Origin: Candidatus Tidjanibacter gallistercoris
GTDB lineage: Bacteria > Bacteroidota > Bacteroidia > Bacteroidales > Rikenellaceae
DNA: 55,282 bases
Reading direction: 5' to 3'
Assembly: GCA_019114205.1 (NCBI GenBank)
Contig: DXFY01000032.1
Span: 1-55,282 of the forward strand
The translations under genes were made by a program, and so were the position numbers. Positions 1 through 7,931 of the stretch are shown here, piece by piece (positions within the stretch are counted from its first letter, which is position 1; each line of letters starts with the position of its first letter). The notes under the pieces were generated by a model. That model saw only the letters and a list, made by a program, of their open reading frames with translations, was not told where the DNA came from and did no database searches.

Positions 1-20
1 AATTTGATAATTCAACATTA

Positions 21-446
21 ATGACGTTCATGAACATCGTAAAGTTAAACGGAGAAGACCCCCAACTCTACCGGCGCGTGGCACATTTGGTAATGAACAA
101 GGAAGTGCTCGCGAGCAACAATAACTACCCTTTCAAAACGGCCCCGGACTACATCTGGTTCATCGCATGCGACGACGGCGGCAATACGCTGGGATTTATC
201 CCGGCAGTGCTCAAGAACAGGAAGGCGACCATCAACAACTATTATGTAGCCGACGACGACCGGGATGTCCTCTGCGCGATACTCGACGAACTGGTGGCAC
301 AACTGAAAAAGGATTTCGCGGTCATATCCGTTACCCAGACCAAACACGTCCAGGCTTTCAAACGCTGCGGATTCTCGGTAATGTTCGAGTGGGAGAAATA
401 CGTGAAAATGATATACAACGAGCATGACCAGGAAAAACGTTTATGA
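21..446 (+). CDS. GNAT-like acetyltransferase fold protein, first gene of an IbrAB-type operon
   Basis: 141 residues. The central strand-rich part (around residues 45-75, with 'GFIPAVLKNRKATINNYYV') and the C-terminal 'FKRCGFSVMFEWEKYVKM' resemble the core and last strands of a small GNAT acyltransferase, but the acetyl-CoA loop is weak, so the activity is uncertain. ATG at 21 is used; ATG at 30 in the same frame is an equally possible start. The 3' end overlaps the next gene by 23 bases, which indicates translational coupling with the IbrA-like and IbrB-like genes. A role in the same process is inferred from this packing only. Only 20 bases upstream are visible, so promoter and further operon members cannot be judged. 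Confidence 0.75.
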   Translation: MTFMNIVKLNGEDPQLYRRVAHLVMNKEVLASNNNYPFKTAPDYIWFIACDDGGNTLGFIPAVLKNRKATINNYYVADDDRDVLCAILDELVAQLKKDFAVISVTQTKHVQAFKRCGFSVMFEWEKYVKMIYNEHDQEKRL

Positions 447-1710
447 ACTGACTTTAGAACGCATCGAAACCCTCTTCAGAGAATTCGACAACGTATACGT
501 TTCGTTTTCGGGCGGCAAGGACAGTGCCGTGATGCTCAATTTGTGCATCGACTACATCCGGCACAACCACCTCGACCGGAAACTGGGCGTGTTCCACATG
601 GACTACGAGGTACAGTACGAGGAAACCACCCGTTACATCGACCGCGTACTCGGACAGAATCGGGACATTCTGGAGGTATACCGCGTATGCGTTCCGTTCA
701 AGGTAACCACGTGCACGTCCATGTACCAGACCTTCTGGCGCCCCTGGGAAGAGGACAAACGCGGACTGTGGGTGCGCGAGATGCCGACCGGGTGCTATAC
801 CGTGACGGACTTCCCCTTCTATTCCAAAGATATGTGGGACTATGAATTCCAGCACCTGTTCGCACAGTGGTATCACCGGCACAAAGGCGCATCGCGCACA
901 TGCTGTCTGGTAGGTATCCGGACGCAGGAGAGTTACAACAGGTGGCGCACCATCTATGCAGGAAAGCGTACGTCGCAATATAAAGGTCTCGTGTGGACCT
1001 GCCGCAACAGTCCCGACGTTTACAACGCCTACGTCATGTACGACTGGCTCACGACCGATATTTGGACGGCGAACGGCAGGTTCGGCTGGGATTACAACCG
1101 GCTCTACGACCTTTTCTATCAGGCCGGAGTTCCGCTGGAAAAACAGCGCGTGGCCAGCCCGTTCATCTCGGCCGCACAGGAGAATCTGTCGCTCTACCGC
1201 GCCATCGACCCCGACACGTGGGGCAAGATGATATGCCGCGTGAACGGCGTCAATTTCACGGGCATTTACGGTTCCACCAGCGCCGTTGCGAGGTATCGGA
1301 CCAAACTGCCTCCCGGACATACGTGGGAAAGCTACATGTATTTCCTGCTCTCGACGCTGCCGTCCCGCACCCGCAGCAACTACCTGCGCAAGCTATCGGT
1401 CAGCATCAACTTCTGGCGGACACGCGGCGGGGTGCTGCCGGACGATACCATCGCAAAACTGAAGGCGATGGGCATCAAAATCGAGGTCGGAAAGCAGTCC
1501 TCATACCATACCGACAAGAAACCGGTACGGATGGAATACCTGGACGACATCGACATACCGGGATTCAAAGACCTGCCCACCTTCAAACGCATGTGCATCT
1601 GTATCCTCAAAAACGACCATGCCTGCAAATACATGGGATTCTCCCTGACAAAGAAAGAGATGGACGACAGGCGCCGTATCATGGACTATTATACTAAAAT
1701 CTTTTCTTAA
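424..1710 (+). CDS. IbrA-like PAPS reductase family protein (DUF3440)
   Basis: 428 residues. The N-terminus carries the PP-loop motif SGGKDS at residues 29-34, typical of the adenine nucleotide alpha hydrolase/PAPS reductase superfamily. It is followed by a Cys pair at 160-161 in 'RTCCLVGIRTQES' and a C-terminal Cys-containing segment ('RMCICILKNDHACKYMGFS'), the arrangement of the DUF3440/IbrA family. E. coli IbrA and IbrB are known as activators of eib genes; their biochemistry is not settled. The superfamily activates substrates with ATP, as in sulfate reduction and DndC-type DNA phosphorothioation, so a nucleotide-dependent modification role is possible here (inference). It overlaps the gene before it and lies 3 bases from the ParB-like gene. 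Confidence 0.85.
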   Translation: MTRKNVYELTLERIETLFREFDNVYVSFSGGKDSAVMLNLCIDYIRHNHLDRKLGVFHMDYEVQYEETTRYIDRVLGQNRDILEVYRVCVPFKVTTCTSMYQTFWRPWEEDKRGLWVREMPTGCYTVTDFPFYSKDMWDYEFQHLFAQWYHRHKGASRTCCLVGIRTQESYNRWRTIYAGKRTSQYKGLVWTCRNSPDVYNAYVMYDWLTTDIWTANGRFGWDYNRLYDLFYQAGVPLEKQRVASPFISAAQENLSLYRAIDPDTWGKMICRVNGVNFTGIYGSTSAVARYRTKLPPGHTWESYMYFLLSTLPSRTRSNYLRKLSVSINFWRTRGGVLPDDTIAKLKAMGIKIEVGKQSSYHTDKKPVRMEYLDDIDIPGFKDLPTFKRMCICILKNDHACKYMGFSLTKKEMDDRRRIMDYYTKIFS

Positions 1711-1713
1711 CCG

Positions 1714-2277
1714 ATGACAGAATTCAGGAGTCCCGTATATAACGTCATAGCCGTACCCTTGTCGAAAATACGCGCCAACGCCTACAACCCGAACGTGGTG
1801 GCTCCCCCGGAAATGAAACTGCTCGAACTCTCCATATGGGAAGACGGGTACACCTCCCCGTGCGTCTGTTACTACGATGCCGAGCACGATACCTACGAAC
1901 TGGTGGACGGCTACCACCGTTACCTGGTAATGAAAACATCCGAGCGCATCTGCGAGCGGGAACACGGCATGCTACCGGTCGTGGTCATCGACAAGGACAT
2001 TTCCAACCGCATGGCCTCAACCATCCGCCACAACAGGGCCAGGGGCACGCACTCGATAGAACTCATGACCAACATCGTGGCGGAGCTAAAACAGGCCGGC
2101 ATGTCCGACGCATGGATTATGAAGAACATCGGCATGGACCGCGACGAACTACTGCGACTGAAACAGATATCGGGCCTTGCAGCCCTATTCGCGGACAAGG
2201 ATTTCAGCGTCCCCGACAATGCGTTCGGCACGGCGCCGGGACGCGGATTGCAGAACAAAAAGGTTTTCCACGAATAG
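1714..2277 (+). CDS. IbrB-like ParB N-terminal domain protein
   Basis: 187 residues. Residues about 8-115 form a ParB/sulfiredoxin-type domain: 'VPLSKIRANAYNPNVV', then VDGYHR at 64-69, then the family motif region 'TIRHNRARGTH'. After it comes a helix-turn-helix-like stretch ('DAWIMKNIGMDRDELLRL'). The protein lacks the DNA-binding and dimer domains of a chromosomal ParB, fitting the short IbrB class. It starts 3 bases after the IbrA-like gene, an arrangement also seen for E. coli ibrAB. Partner function with IbrA is known for that pair; what this copy does is unknown. It is the last gene of the operon. Confidence 0.85.
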   Translation: MTEFRSPVYNVIAVPLSKIRANAYNPNVVAPPEMKLLELSIWEDGYTSPCVCYYDAEHDTYELVDGYHRYLVMKTSERICEREHGMLPVVVIDKDISNRMASTIRHNRARGTHSIELMTNIVAELKQAGMSDAWIMKNIGMDRDELLRLKQISGLAALFADKDFSVPDNAFGTAPGRGLQNKKVFHE

Positions 2278-2581
2278 CCCGCAGGTACGGTAAGAGATAT
2301 CCGGAAACAATACGGAGTTCCGCACGCAAGGCCGCCTTTCATGGCCCCCGGCCGGGGGCCATACAGTTTTGCTGTACGTACCTTCCTGTACGCCCGTCCC
2401 GACACGCAGTGCGAGACACCCGGCGCGACCGCAGGGAAGCGGTGCAAAAGCCGGAAAACGGCAAGCTGCAAGACAGCAGTCGAACCGGAAAGCTTCAAGG
2501 CGAAAACCTTCGGAAAGGCAGCGGGCGAGAGGAAAACGGAAAGGCTGCACCGCGCAGGGAAACCTGCGGGCAACGACCTGC
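2278..2581. other. Gene-free interval with a perfect 22-bp palindrome
   Basis: No credible gene is seen between the convergent IbrB-like and GH2-like genes. The notable content is the palindrome at 2341-2362 followed by a short hairpin (tacag/ctgta arms). The remainder is GC-rich without clear motifs. Confidence 0.6.
2341..2379. repeat. Perfect palindrome plus adjacent small hairpin
   Basis: Positions 2341-2362 form a perfect palindrome (arms ATGGCCCCCGG / CCGGGGGCCAT, no spacer). Directly downstream is TACAG-TTTTG-CTGTA. This may end the ibr-like operon, but no T-run follows the palindrome itself. Confidence 0.55.
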
Positions 2582-4327
2582 TCAGAGCGGAAACTTCACC
2601 TTGACCGTCTCGTATAGGTCGGACACTTTACCCCTGCCTTCGGACATTTGCGCGGCCGCATCCTTCAGTACATGCACCTCGACCTGTACGCTTCCCCGGC
2701 GCATGCCGGAGGCAGGCAGGGGTATCGGGACATGGAGCGTCCCGCCGCCCATGAGACCGAAATCGCCGGAGGCCGTCCACAGCGTCTTCGCCCCCGCACG
2801 GAGCGTCACCTCGTAAGTGCCCTTCGCCGCGGAAAGCTCCCTGTTGTTGGTCACGACCGCTTCGCATCCTCCGGCCCTGTCGAGCGATACCGACACGCGC
2901 CCTGCGGGACGCCGCCCGTCCGGTTTTCCGAAAACCGCCGCGCTGTCCAAGTCGTTGTTCCACTCACCGCCGGCATCTTCATAGAATACCGGCACACCGG
3001 GTGCGATGCGTTTGAGTTCCATGTACCCCTCGTACAGGCAATATCCGTTGCGGGAATCGCGGGCAGGCGAATACATGACCACGGACGGATGGAGGTGCGA
3101 CGAATAGTACATGCGGTGTATCCGGTCGATGTAAGCCTCTTTCCATTCCGGATTGTTGCTGGGATTTCCTCCCACGGTGATGCGTGCGGGTTCGCGGCCC
3201 GTCCAGATGGCAGCCGCATCGCATACGTACATCCCCAGGCTGTCGCAGAGCGCATACAGATAGTCGGGCTGCGGCGCCCCGTCCGCAACGATGCAGTTGT
3301 ATCCCCCGTCCCGGAAACGCACGAGTTCGGTCTCTGTCGCCGCCTCGTCCGGCCCGGCCGCATAACGAACGGCATGGAGTGTGGCGGGCAAACCGTCCAC
3401 CGTCATGCTGCCCCCGACGAATCCCGGCGTACGGAATCCGATATGCACGGCGACATGTTCCAGAAAACGCCCCTCGTTCTGGCTGCTCACAAGAAGCGTG
3501 TACCGGTTGGGCGTTTCGTGGTTCCACGGCAGCGGGTCGGGAATCCGCACCGTAAAACGGGCCGTATCCCTGCTCAGCATACCGGTACGGATGCTTTTCT
3601 GCGACATGGCCACGACTTCGCCCGCCGGGTCGAGCAACTCGTAATGAATCACGTATTCCTTCGGATTGAGCAGGATGCTCTCGGTCACCACATCGATCGC
3701 CGCATATCCCTCGCCGCCGTCCGACGACGTTTCGACAAAAATATCGTGTATGCGCACCGCCGGCTGCGACAGCACGCAGGCCGTACCCCGCCATACATCC
3801 GCCCGGCGGCCGTAACCCTCGCCTATGTGCGCGGCAGCAGGTTCTTCGCAGACGATGACCGATACGGTATTGTAATCCGTCTGCACGAAATCGGTGATGT
3901 CGAATTCGGTACGTCCCATACCCGCCTGACTGTACCCGACGGGCGTTCCGTTCACTTCCACGCCGAAGGACGACGGTACGTCCTCCGTGCGCAGCAGCAC
4001 CGCCCGGTTGTCCCAGGCATAGCGTACCTTGAACCGTGCCGTATAGCGGATTCCCGCCGGCACGGTATCGCGCTTCCACTCCTGAAGCGAAATCACGTAG
4101 GAAGAGGTCGCCGCACCGGCCAGCGCCTCCCCGCGGGAAGGATACGGTACGAGGGCGCTGCGCGGCGGCAGCCTGAAACCCGCCGCCACGGTTTCGGGAC
4201 ATCCGACCGCCTCCTCCGGTCCGGTATATCCCGGCACGGGTTCCCCGCCGCGCAGGGCGGCGCAGGCGAGCGACATGCAGCAGGCTAAGGAAAACAGGTA
4301 TTTTATGCGGTAACGATTTATCGTCAT
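2582..4327 (-). CDS. Exported GH2-like protein with altered catalytic motifs
   Basis: 581 residues with a signal peptide (residues about 1-25, 'YLFSLACCMSLACAALRGG'). The order of domains is that of glycoside hydrolase family 2: a jelly-roll sugar-binding domain ('DNRAVLLRTEDVPSSFGVEV...NGTPVGYSQ'), an immunoglobulin-like sandwich, then a shortened TIM-barrel region and a C-terminal beta domain. Where beta-galactosidases read DEANIE this protein reads DAAAIW (D370), and where they read WSLGNES it reads YSPARDS (419-425), so the general acid/base Glu is Asp424 and its neighbouring Asn is Arg. The protein is about half the length of LacZ-type enzymes. I infer a non-catalytic or re-purposed GH2 relative exported to the periplasm or surface. 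Confidence 0.8.
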   Translation of the reverse strand: MTINRYRIKYLFSLACCMSLACAALRGGEPVPGYTGPEEAVGCPETVAAGFRLPPRSALVPYPSRGEALAGAATSSYVISLQEWKRDTVPAGIRYTARFKVRYAWDNRAVLLRTEDVPSSFGVEVNGTPVGYSQAGMGRTEFDITDFVQTDYNTVSVIVCEEPAAAHIGEGYGRRADVWRGTACVLSQPAVRIHDIFVETSSDGGEGYAAIDVVTESILLNPKEYVIHYELLDPAGEVVAMSQKSIRTGMLSRDTARFTVRIPDPLPWNHETPNRYTLLVSSQNEGRFLEHVAVHIGFRTPGFVGGSMTVDGLPATLHAVRYAAGPDEAATETELVRFRDGGYNCIVADGAPQPDYLYALCDSLGMYVCDAAAIWTGREPARITVGGNPSNNPEWKEAYIDRIHRMYYSSHLHPSVVMYSPARDSRNGYCLYEGYMELKRIAPGVPVFYEDAGGEWNNDLDSAAVFGKPDGRRPAGRVSVSLDRAGGCEAVVTNNRELSAAKGTYEVTLRAGAKTLWTASGDFGLMGGGTLHVPIPLPASGMRRGSVQVEVHVLKDAAAQMSEGRGKVSDLYETVKVKFPL

Positions 4328-4352
4328 GGTCGTTCTTTTTCGGGGTTTTGCT

Positions 4353-4360
4353 TACCTTTG
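4353..4360 (+). promoter_or_regulatory. Possible -7 box TACCTTTG
   Basis: Matches the Bacteroidota -7 consensus TAnnTTTG, 52 bases ahead of the ATG at 4413. No TTTG -33 element at the usual spacing was found. Confidence 0.45.
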
Positions 4361-4412
4361 CGGTAACACCGCCCATGCAGGGCGGGCTAAAATTACGCTT
4401 TTTCCGTGAGAA

Positions 4413-4880
4413 ATGGAGAGGTACCCCGCACTTAATTTACCGCCCGTAGAGCTGCGCGCCATGCACCGCGAAGGCGGGGATTACGTCTGGGACGGGCTGC
4501 GGGGATGCTGGCTCTCGCTCACCCCGGAAGAGTGGGTACGCCGTCACGTCATCGGCTGGCTGCTGCGGGATGCCGGCCTTCCGCCCGCCAACATCGTGCA
4601 GGAATATCCGCTGCTGCTGGGCGGCATCCGCCAGCGGGCCGACATCGTCGTGACGGGGCGCAGGCAGGAAGCCCTCCTGCTGGTGGAGTGCAAGGCGGCG
4701 GACATAGCCGTCGGCCGCAGCGTGCTCGACCAGGCAGTCCGGTACAACAGTGTCGTAAAGGCCCCTTACCTCATGCTCACGAACGGCCTGCAGCACTACT
4801 TTTTCGCCACCGGCGACGGTACATCCTACGAACGGCTCGACGCCGTGCCCGACCTGTCGTGCTTCATGCGGCAGAAATGA
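4413..4880 (+). CDS. Orphan type I restriction HsdR N-terminal domain protein (HSDR_N_2)
   Basis: 155 residues consisting almost wholly of the PD-(D/E)xK nuclease fold of HsdR N-termini: Asp77 in 'QRADIVV' and Glu92-x-Lys94 in 'LLLVECKAAD', then 'LDQAVRYNSVVKAPYLMLTNG'. It has no helicase or translocase part, and no hsdM or hsdS is near. Stand-alone proteins of this kind are common single genes in Bacteroidales; their function is not established. The next gene on the same strand is far away, so it is probably transcribed alone from the box at 4353. Confidence 0.85.
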   Translation: MERYPALNLPPVELRAMHREGGDYVWDGLRGCWLSLTPEEWVRRHVIGWLLRDAGLPPANIVQEYPLLLGGIRQRADIVVTGRRQEALLLVECKAADIAVGRSVLDQAVRYNSVVKAPYLMLTNGLQHYFFATGDGTSYERLDAVPDLSCFMRQK

Positions 4881-4932
4881 AAGACGGGCACCCGCATCCG
4901 GCCCCCCGGCGCTTGCCGCTGCGCATCCATGC

Positions 4933-5736
4933 TCAGAATGTCCTCTGAATGCCGACCACGAACAATGCTCCGGCGCTGCGAAGCATCTCCTCCCGGACAG
5001 GTATCTCCGCCAGCAGGGTCAGCGTATAACCGCCGCCGAGCGCCTTGCCGACGATGGGCGAGAGAATCAGGTCGAACCGGCCGCGCACGAAATCGTATAT
5101 CGGCCGCGGTTCGAAGACGGTAAACAGGCCGGAGTCCCAGAACTTGGCGAGAAACATCCTGACGGTGAGCTGGCTCAGGGCGGGATAATCCGCCCTTCCT
5201 TTCGCCAGCGCAAACGAATACTGAGGCTGCACGGCAACCATCAATCCCGAATTAATCGTATAGCTGTACGTCAGGGCCGGTGTCATGGAAAAATAGGCGT
5301 TGAGTCCGGTGGCATCGTTTATCGCCCGCGATGCGGTGGGAAAAGTCAAATCGACCGAAGCGGCCAGCGCATGTCTCCCGGAGACATAAAAAGAATTCAG
5401 AATGCTCATCTTCAGATTCCCCGTACCGGCGACGAAACCGCTGCGTCCGGGAACCGTATTGAGCGACACGAAGTCGATACGCACGTTGAAGGCCCAGTCA
5501 TCCACACCGAACGTGGCGCCGATGCGGTTGTTGACCTGGGCATTCGCCGCCTGCTTGTCGAAATACCAAGTGGAAAATCCTATCTTGGAAATAATTCGCG
5601 TCGGGTCCACGCCGGACTGCGTCCTGACCTCATCCAGCGACAGGTGCTCTTCGGGTTCCTGCGCAATGCCGGCCCATACGGCCAGCGTCGCCAAAAGCGT
5701 CGGAAAATACTTCATAATCATTCTCGTCGGTTTCAT
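4933..5736 (-). CDS. Exported beta-barrel-like protein, possible outer membrane protein
   Basis: About 267 residues from the ATG at 5736, which gives a good signal peptide ('MKYFPTLLATLAVWAGIAQ'); ATGs at 5721 and 5715 are alternatives. An in-frame extension to 5814 is unlikely because it would place a polar stretch before the signal. The mature part is rich in alternating aromatic/polar beta strands, such as 'KIGFSTWYFDKQAANAQVNN', 'VAVQPQYSFALAKGR' and the C-terminal 'LFVVGIQRTF', which ends in Phe as outer membrane barrels do. It resembles DUF6268-type barrels. Substrate and role are unknown. No partner gene adjoins it. Confidence 0.7.
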   Translation of the reverse strand: MKPTRMIMKYFPTLLATLAVWAGIAQEPEEHLSLDEVRTQSGVDPTRIISKIGFSTWYFDKQAANAQVNNRIGATFGVDDWAFNVRIDFVSLNTVPGRSGFVAGTGNLKMSILNSFYVSGRHALAASVDLTFPTASRAINDATGLNAYFSMTPALTYSYTINSGLMVAVQPQYSFALAKGRADYPALSQLTVRMFLAKFWDSGLFTVFEPRPIYDFVRGRFDLILSPIVGKALGGGYTLTLLAEIPVREEMLRSAGALFVVGIQRTF

Positions 5737-5857
5737 TCGTTCCGGCAACGCCGCAGCAATGCCGTGCAGACATGCGGGGGCGGTTCCGAAGCGTTTATCT
5801 TTCTGAAAGTGCAATAATTATTCCATTACCGCCATATCTTCCCTTCTCAGGCAGAAC

Positions 5858-5899
5858 AAAAACCGAAGGCGCCGCATACCCCGTTCGGCATGCGGCGCC
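5858..5899 (-). terminator. Terminator of the ROK-GNAT operon
   Basis: Arms GGCGCCGCAT (5868-5877) and ATGCGGCGCC (5890-5899). On the minus strand the hairpin is followed by GGTTTTTG. It lies 30 bases past the stop of the GNAT gene. Confidence 0.7.
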
Positions 5900-5929
5900 C
5901 CTGCGAATCGCCCGGCGGCAGTGTCCCGC

Positions 5930-6469
5930 CTATATCTTTACCGGATTGATGAGCTGCAGCATGTATTCGTCCAGCCATCCGCTGGTGGAACGCACCCATT
6001 CCACTTTCAGTCCCACCGTAGTGAACCCCTTGCTTTTGAACAGGTTCAGACTGCGCAGGTTGTTGGAGAGCACGTTGCAGTAGAGCTGGTTCAGGCCCAA
6101 CACCTGAAAGGCGTACTTAATCATGACCGTCAGCGCAGCGGACGCATACCCCTGTCCGCGGTCGCGGTCATCGTAGACGAGAATGCCTACTCCGGCGCGG
6201 CGGTTCGTGGGGTCCAGCTCGAACAGGTCCACCGCTCCTACCGCCCTGCCGTCGGCCCGCGCCTCGATTATCATGCGCAGCTGCTTGGTTTCGTAAATAT
6301 CGTACTTCTGGTCTTCGATGAACCTGCGCAGGACATACCTGGAAAAGGGAGCGACGGTATTGCTCATCTTCCAAATGCGCGTATCGTTCTCCCACCTGTA
6401 CAGTACGTCGATATCTTCCGGCTCCAGCGCCCGCAGCCGTACGGAATCCGTTTCGAGTATGTTCGTCAT
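5930..6469 (-). CDS. GNAT family N-acetyltransferase (SpeG/RimJ-like)
   Basis: 179 residues of GNAT fold. The opening 'LRALEPEDIDVLYRWENDT' is the usual first strand and helix of the Acetyltransf_3 group, the acetyl-CoA loop is 'YDDRDRGQGYASAALTVM' (about residues 98-115), and the last strand is 'LFKSKGFTTVGLK'. It resembles SpeG-like diamine or RimJ/RimL-like protein acetyltransferases, but the substrate cannot be read from the sequence. Its ATG lies 2 bases after the stop of the ROK gene, so the two are cotranscribed. Confidence 0.85.
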   Translation of the reverse strand: MTNILETDSVRLRALEPEDIDVLYRWENDTRIWKMSNTVAPFSRYVLRRFIEDQKYDIYETKQLRMIIEARADGRAVGAVDLFELDPTNRRAGVGILVYDDRDRGQGYASAALTVMIKYAFQVLGLNQLYCNVLSNNLRSLNLFKSKGFTTVGLKVEWVRSTSGWLDEYMLQLINPVKI

Positions 6470-6471
6470 GA

Positions 6472-7698
6472 CTAAAGTCCGATTACCTGGTTTCTGATGA
6501 GCATTGCCGCACCCAGTGCGCCGGCGTCGCCGCCCATCTGCGACAGCCTGAATTTCGTATCCTTGTAAACAAGGCTGAGCGAATACTTGTTGGTGGCCGA
6601 CTTGAGCGGAAGCATCAGGTAGTCGCCCGCATAGGACATGTTCCCGCCGATGATGACGAGTTCTGGGTTGAATATGTTAATCAGAAAGGCGATGCTCTTG
6701 CCTATCTTCTCGCCCGCTTCCTCTATCAACTCTATCGACAGGTTGTCGTCGTTCTTCGCTGCCTCGATGATGTCGTCTATCCTTATCGTACCGCCCTTGT
6801 CGTACCGCTCCCGCAGGATGGTATTCACACCGCGCCGTATTTCGCTGACCATTTTCTTTTCAATAGCCATGCCGGAAACCTCCGTTTCGAGGCATCCTTT
6901 CTTGCCGCACTCGCAAATAATTTCGTTGTTGAAGAAAGGCGTATGTCCGAATTCGCCCGCGAAACCCGATTTGCCGTAAAACAGCTTGCCGTCGGTAATG
7001 ATGCCGATGGCCACTCCGCGGCCGAGATGCAGGTAGAGCATGTTCTTTTCCGTCCGCGAATCGCCCGAAAAATATTCGGCATAACACCGCGCCCGCGTAT
7101 CGTTTTCCAGCAGCACCCGGATGCCCGTGGCCTTTTCGATGATGCTCCGCATGGACTCCTGCACCGATGTGAAGTACATGTAGCTGCGGCCCGTCTTGGG
7201 ATTCACGCGGCCGGCGATGCACACCCCCATTCCGAGTATCTTGCTGCGGTCAATCCGACAGCCGCCGATGAAACGGTTGATGCGCCGGCATATCTCTTCC
7301 AGTGTCTGCTCGTTGTCCGACAGTTCGAAGTCCGAATCCTCCTCGCTCACGATGAGGTTGTTCTTCAGGTCGGTCACCACGTAGCGTACGTTGTCGCGCC
7401 CGATGTCCACGCCGGCGAAATAAATGGCAGTGTTCGCCAGTCCGAAGATGTTCGGACGGCGGCCGCCGGACGTCTCTATCTTGCCGTTGTCCACGACGAT
7501 ATGCTCCCCCACCAGCTCGCCCACCAGTTTGGTGATGGTAGGCACGCTGACGTGCAGTTCCCGCGCCAAGTCGGCGAGCGTACTCTCTCCGTTCAGCGCC
7601 ATGTAGGCGATGATATTCTTCTTGATAAGAATATTCTTGTGGGAAATACCCTTGAGGGTATCGTCTTCCTGCTGGTTAAAAAAATCTTTAAGAAGCAC
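6472..7698 (-). CDS. ROK family transcriptional regulator/sugar kinase-like (NagC/XylR type)
   Basis: 408 residues. An N-terminal winged helix (about 30-80, 'LADLARELHVSVPTITKLV') is followed by a ROK domain with the ATP-binding start 'GVDIGRDNVRYVVTDL' and the ROK zinc motif 'CECGKKGCLE'. This two-part structure is that of NagC/Mlc/XylR repressors, which bind operators until a sugar or sugar phosphate is sensed. No sugar operon adjoins; the only cotranscribed gene is the GNAT 2 bases downstream, so targets lie elsewhere. Transcription probably starts from the complete promoter at 7754-7784. Confidence 0.9.
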   Translation of the reverse strand: MLLKDFFNQQEDDTLKGISHKNILIKKNIIAYMALNGESTLADLARELHVSVPTITKLVGELVGEHIVVDNGKIETSGGRRPNIFGLANTAIYFAGVDIGRDNVRYVVTDLKNNLIVSEEDSDFELSDNEQTLEEICRRINRFIGGCRIDRSKILGMGVCIAGRVNPKTGRSYMYFTSVQESMRSIIEKATGIRVLLENDTRARCYAEYFSGDSRTEKNMLYLHLGRGVAIGIITDGKLFYGKSGFAGEFGHTPFFNNEIICECGKKGCLETEVSGMAIEKKMVSEIRRGVNTILRERYDKGGTIRIDDIIEAAKNDDNLSIELIEEAGEKIGKSIAFLINIFNPELVIIGGNMSYAGDYLMLPLKSATNKYSLSLVYKDTKFRLSQMGGDAGALGAAMLIRNQVIGL

Positions 7699-7753
7699 GG
7701 GGCTGTTTTAATTATTCCGGCCCTATCGACCGGCAATATTTTTTATCTACCCG

Positions 7754-7784
7754 CAAATTTAAAAAATATTTTCATCAGCCCAAA
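7754..7784 (-). promoter_or_regulatory. Full Bacteroidota promoter for the ROK operon
   Basis: On the minus strand TTTG (7784-7781), 19 bases, then TAAATTTG (7761-7754), an exact fit to the -33/-7 consensus. It sits in an AT-rich 170-base gap upstream of the ATG at 7698. Confidence 0.75.
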
Positions 7785-7876
7785 CGGGTTTATAAATAAA
7801 TGCAATAATATCGTAAATAAATTTAAAATAGACCTATCCGTTCCGAATTTATTTGATTAATACGCTACCCGGCGAA

Positions 7877-7908
7877 ACAAAAAAGGCCGTCTCCTTGCGG
7901 AGAAGGCC
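7877..7908 (-). terminator. Terminator after the small exported barrel gene
   Basis: Arms 7885-7894 and 7899-7908 (GGCCGTCTCC/GGAGAAGGCC, one mismatch). On the minus strand the hairpin is followed by TTTTTTGTTTC. It lies 24 bases past the stop at 7932. Confidence 0.8.
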
Positions 7909-7931
7909 CGGTCATTCGATACCCGCGGATG

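Noticed and set aside
2648-4288. 546-codon open frame on the + strand opposite the GH2-like gene
   Set aside because: Antisense shadow; no start context or domain, while the minus frame has signal peptide and GH2 architecture.
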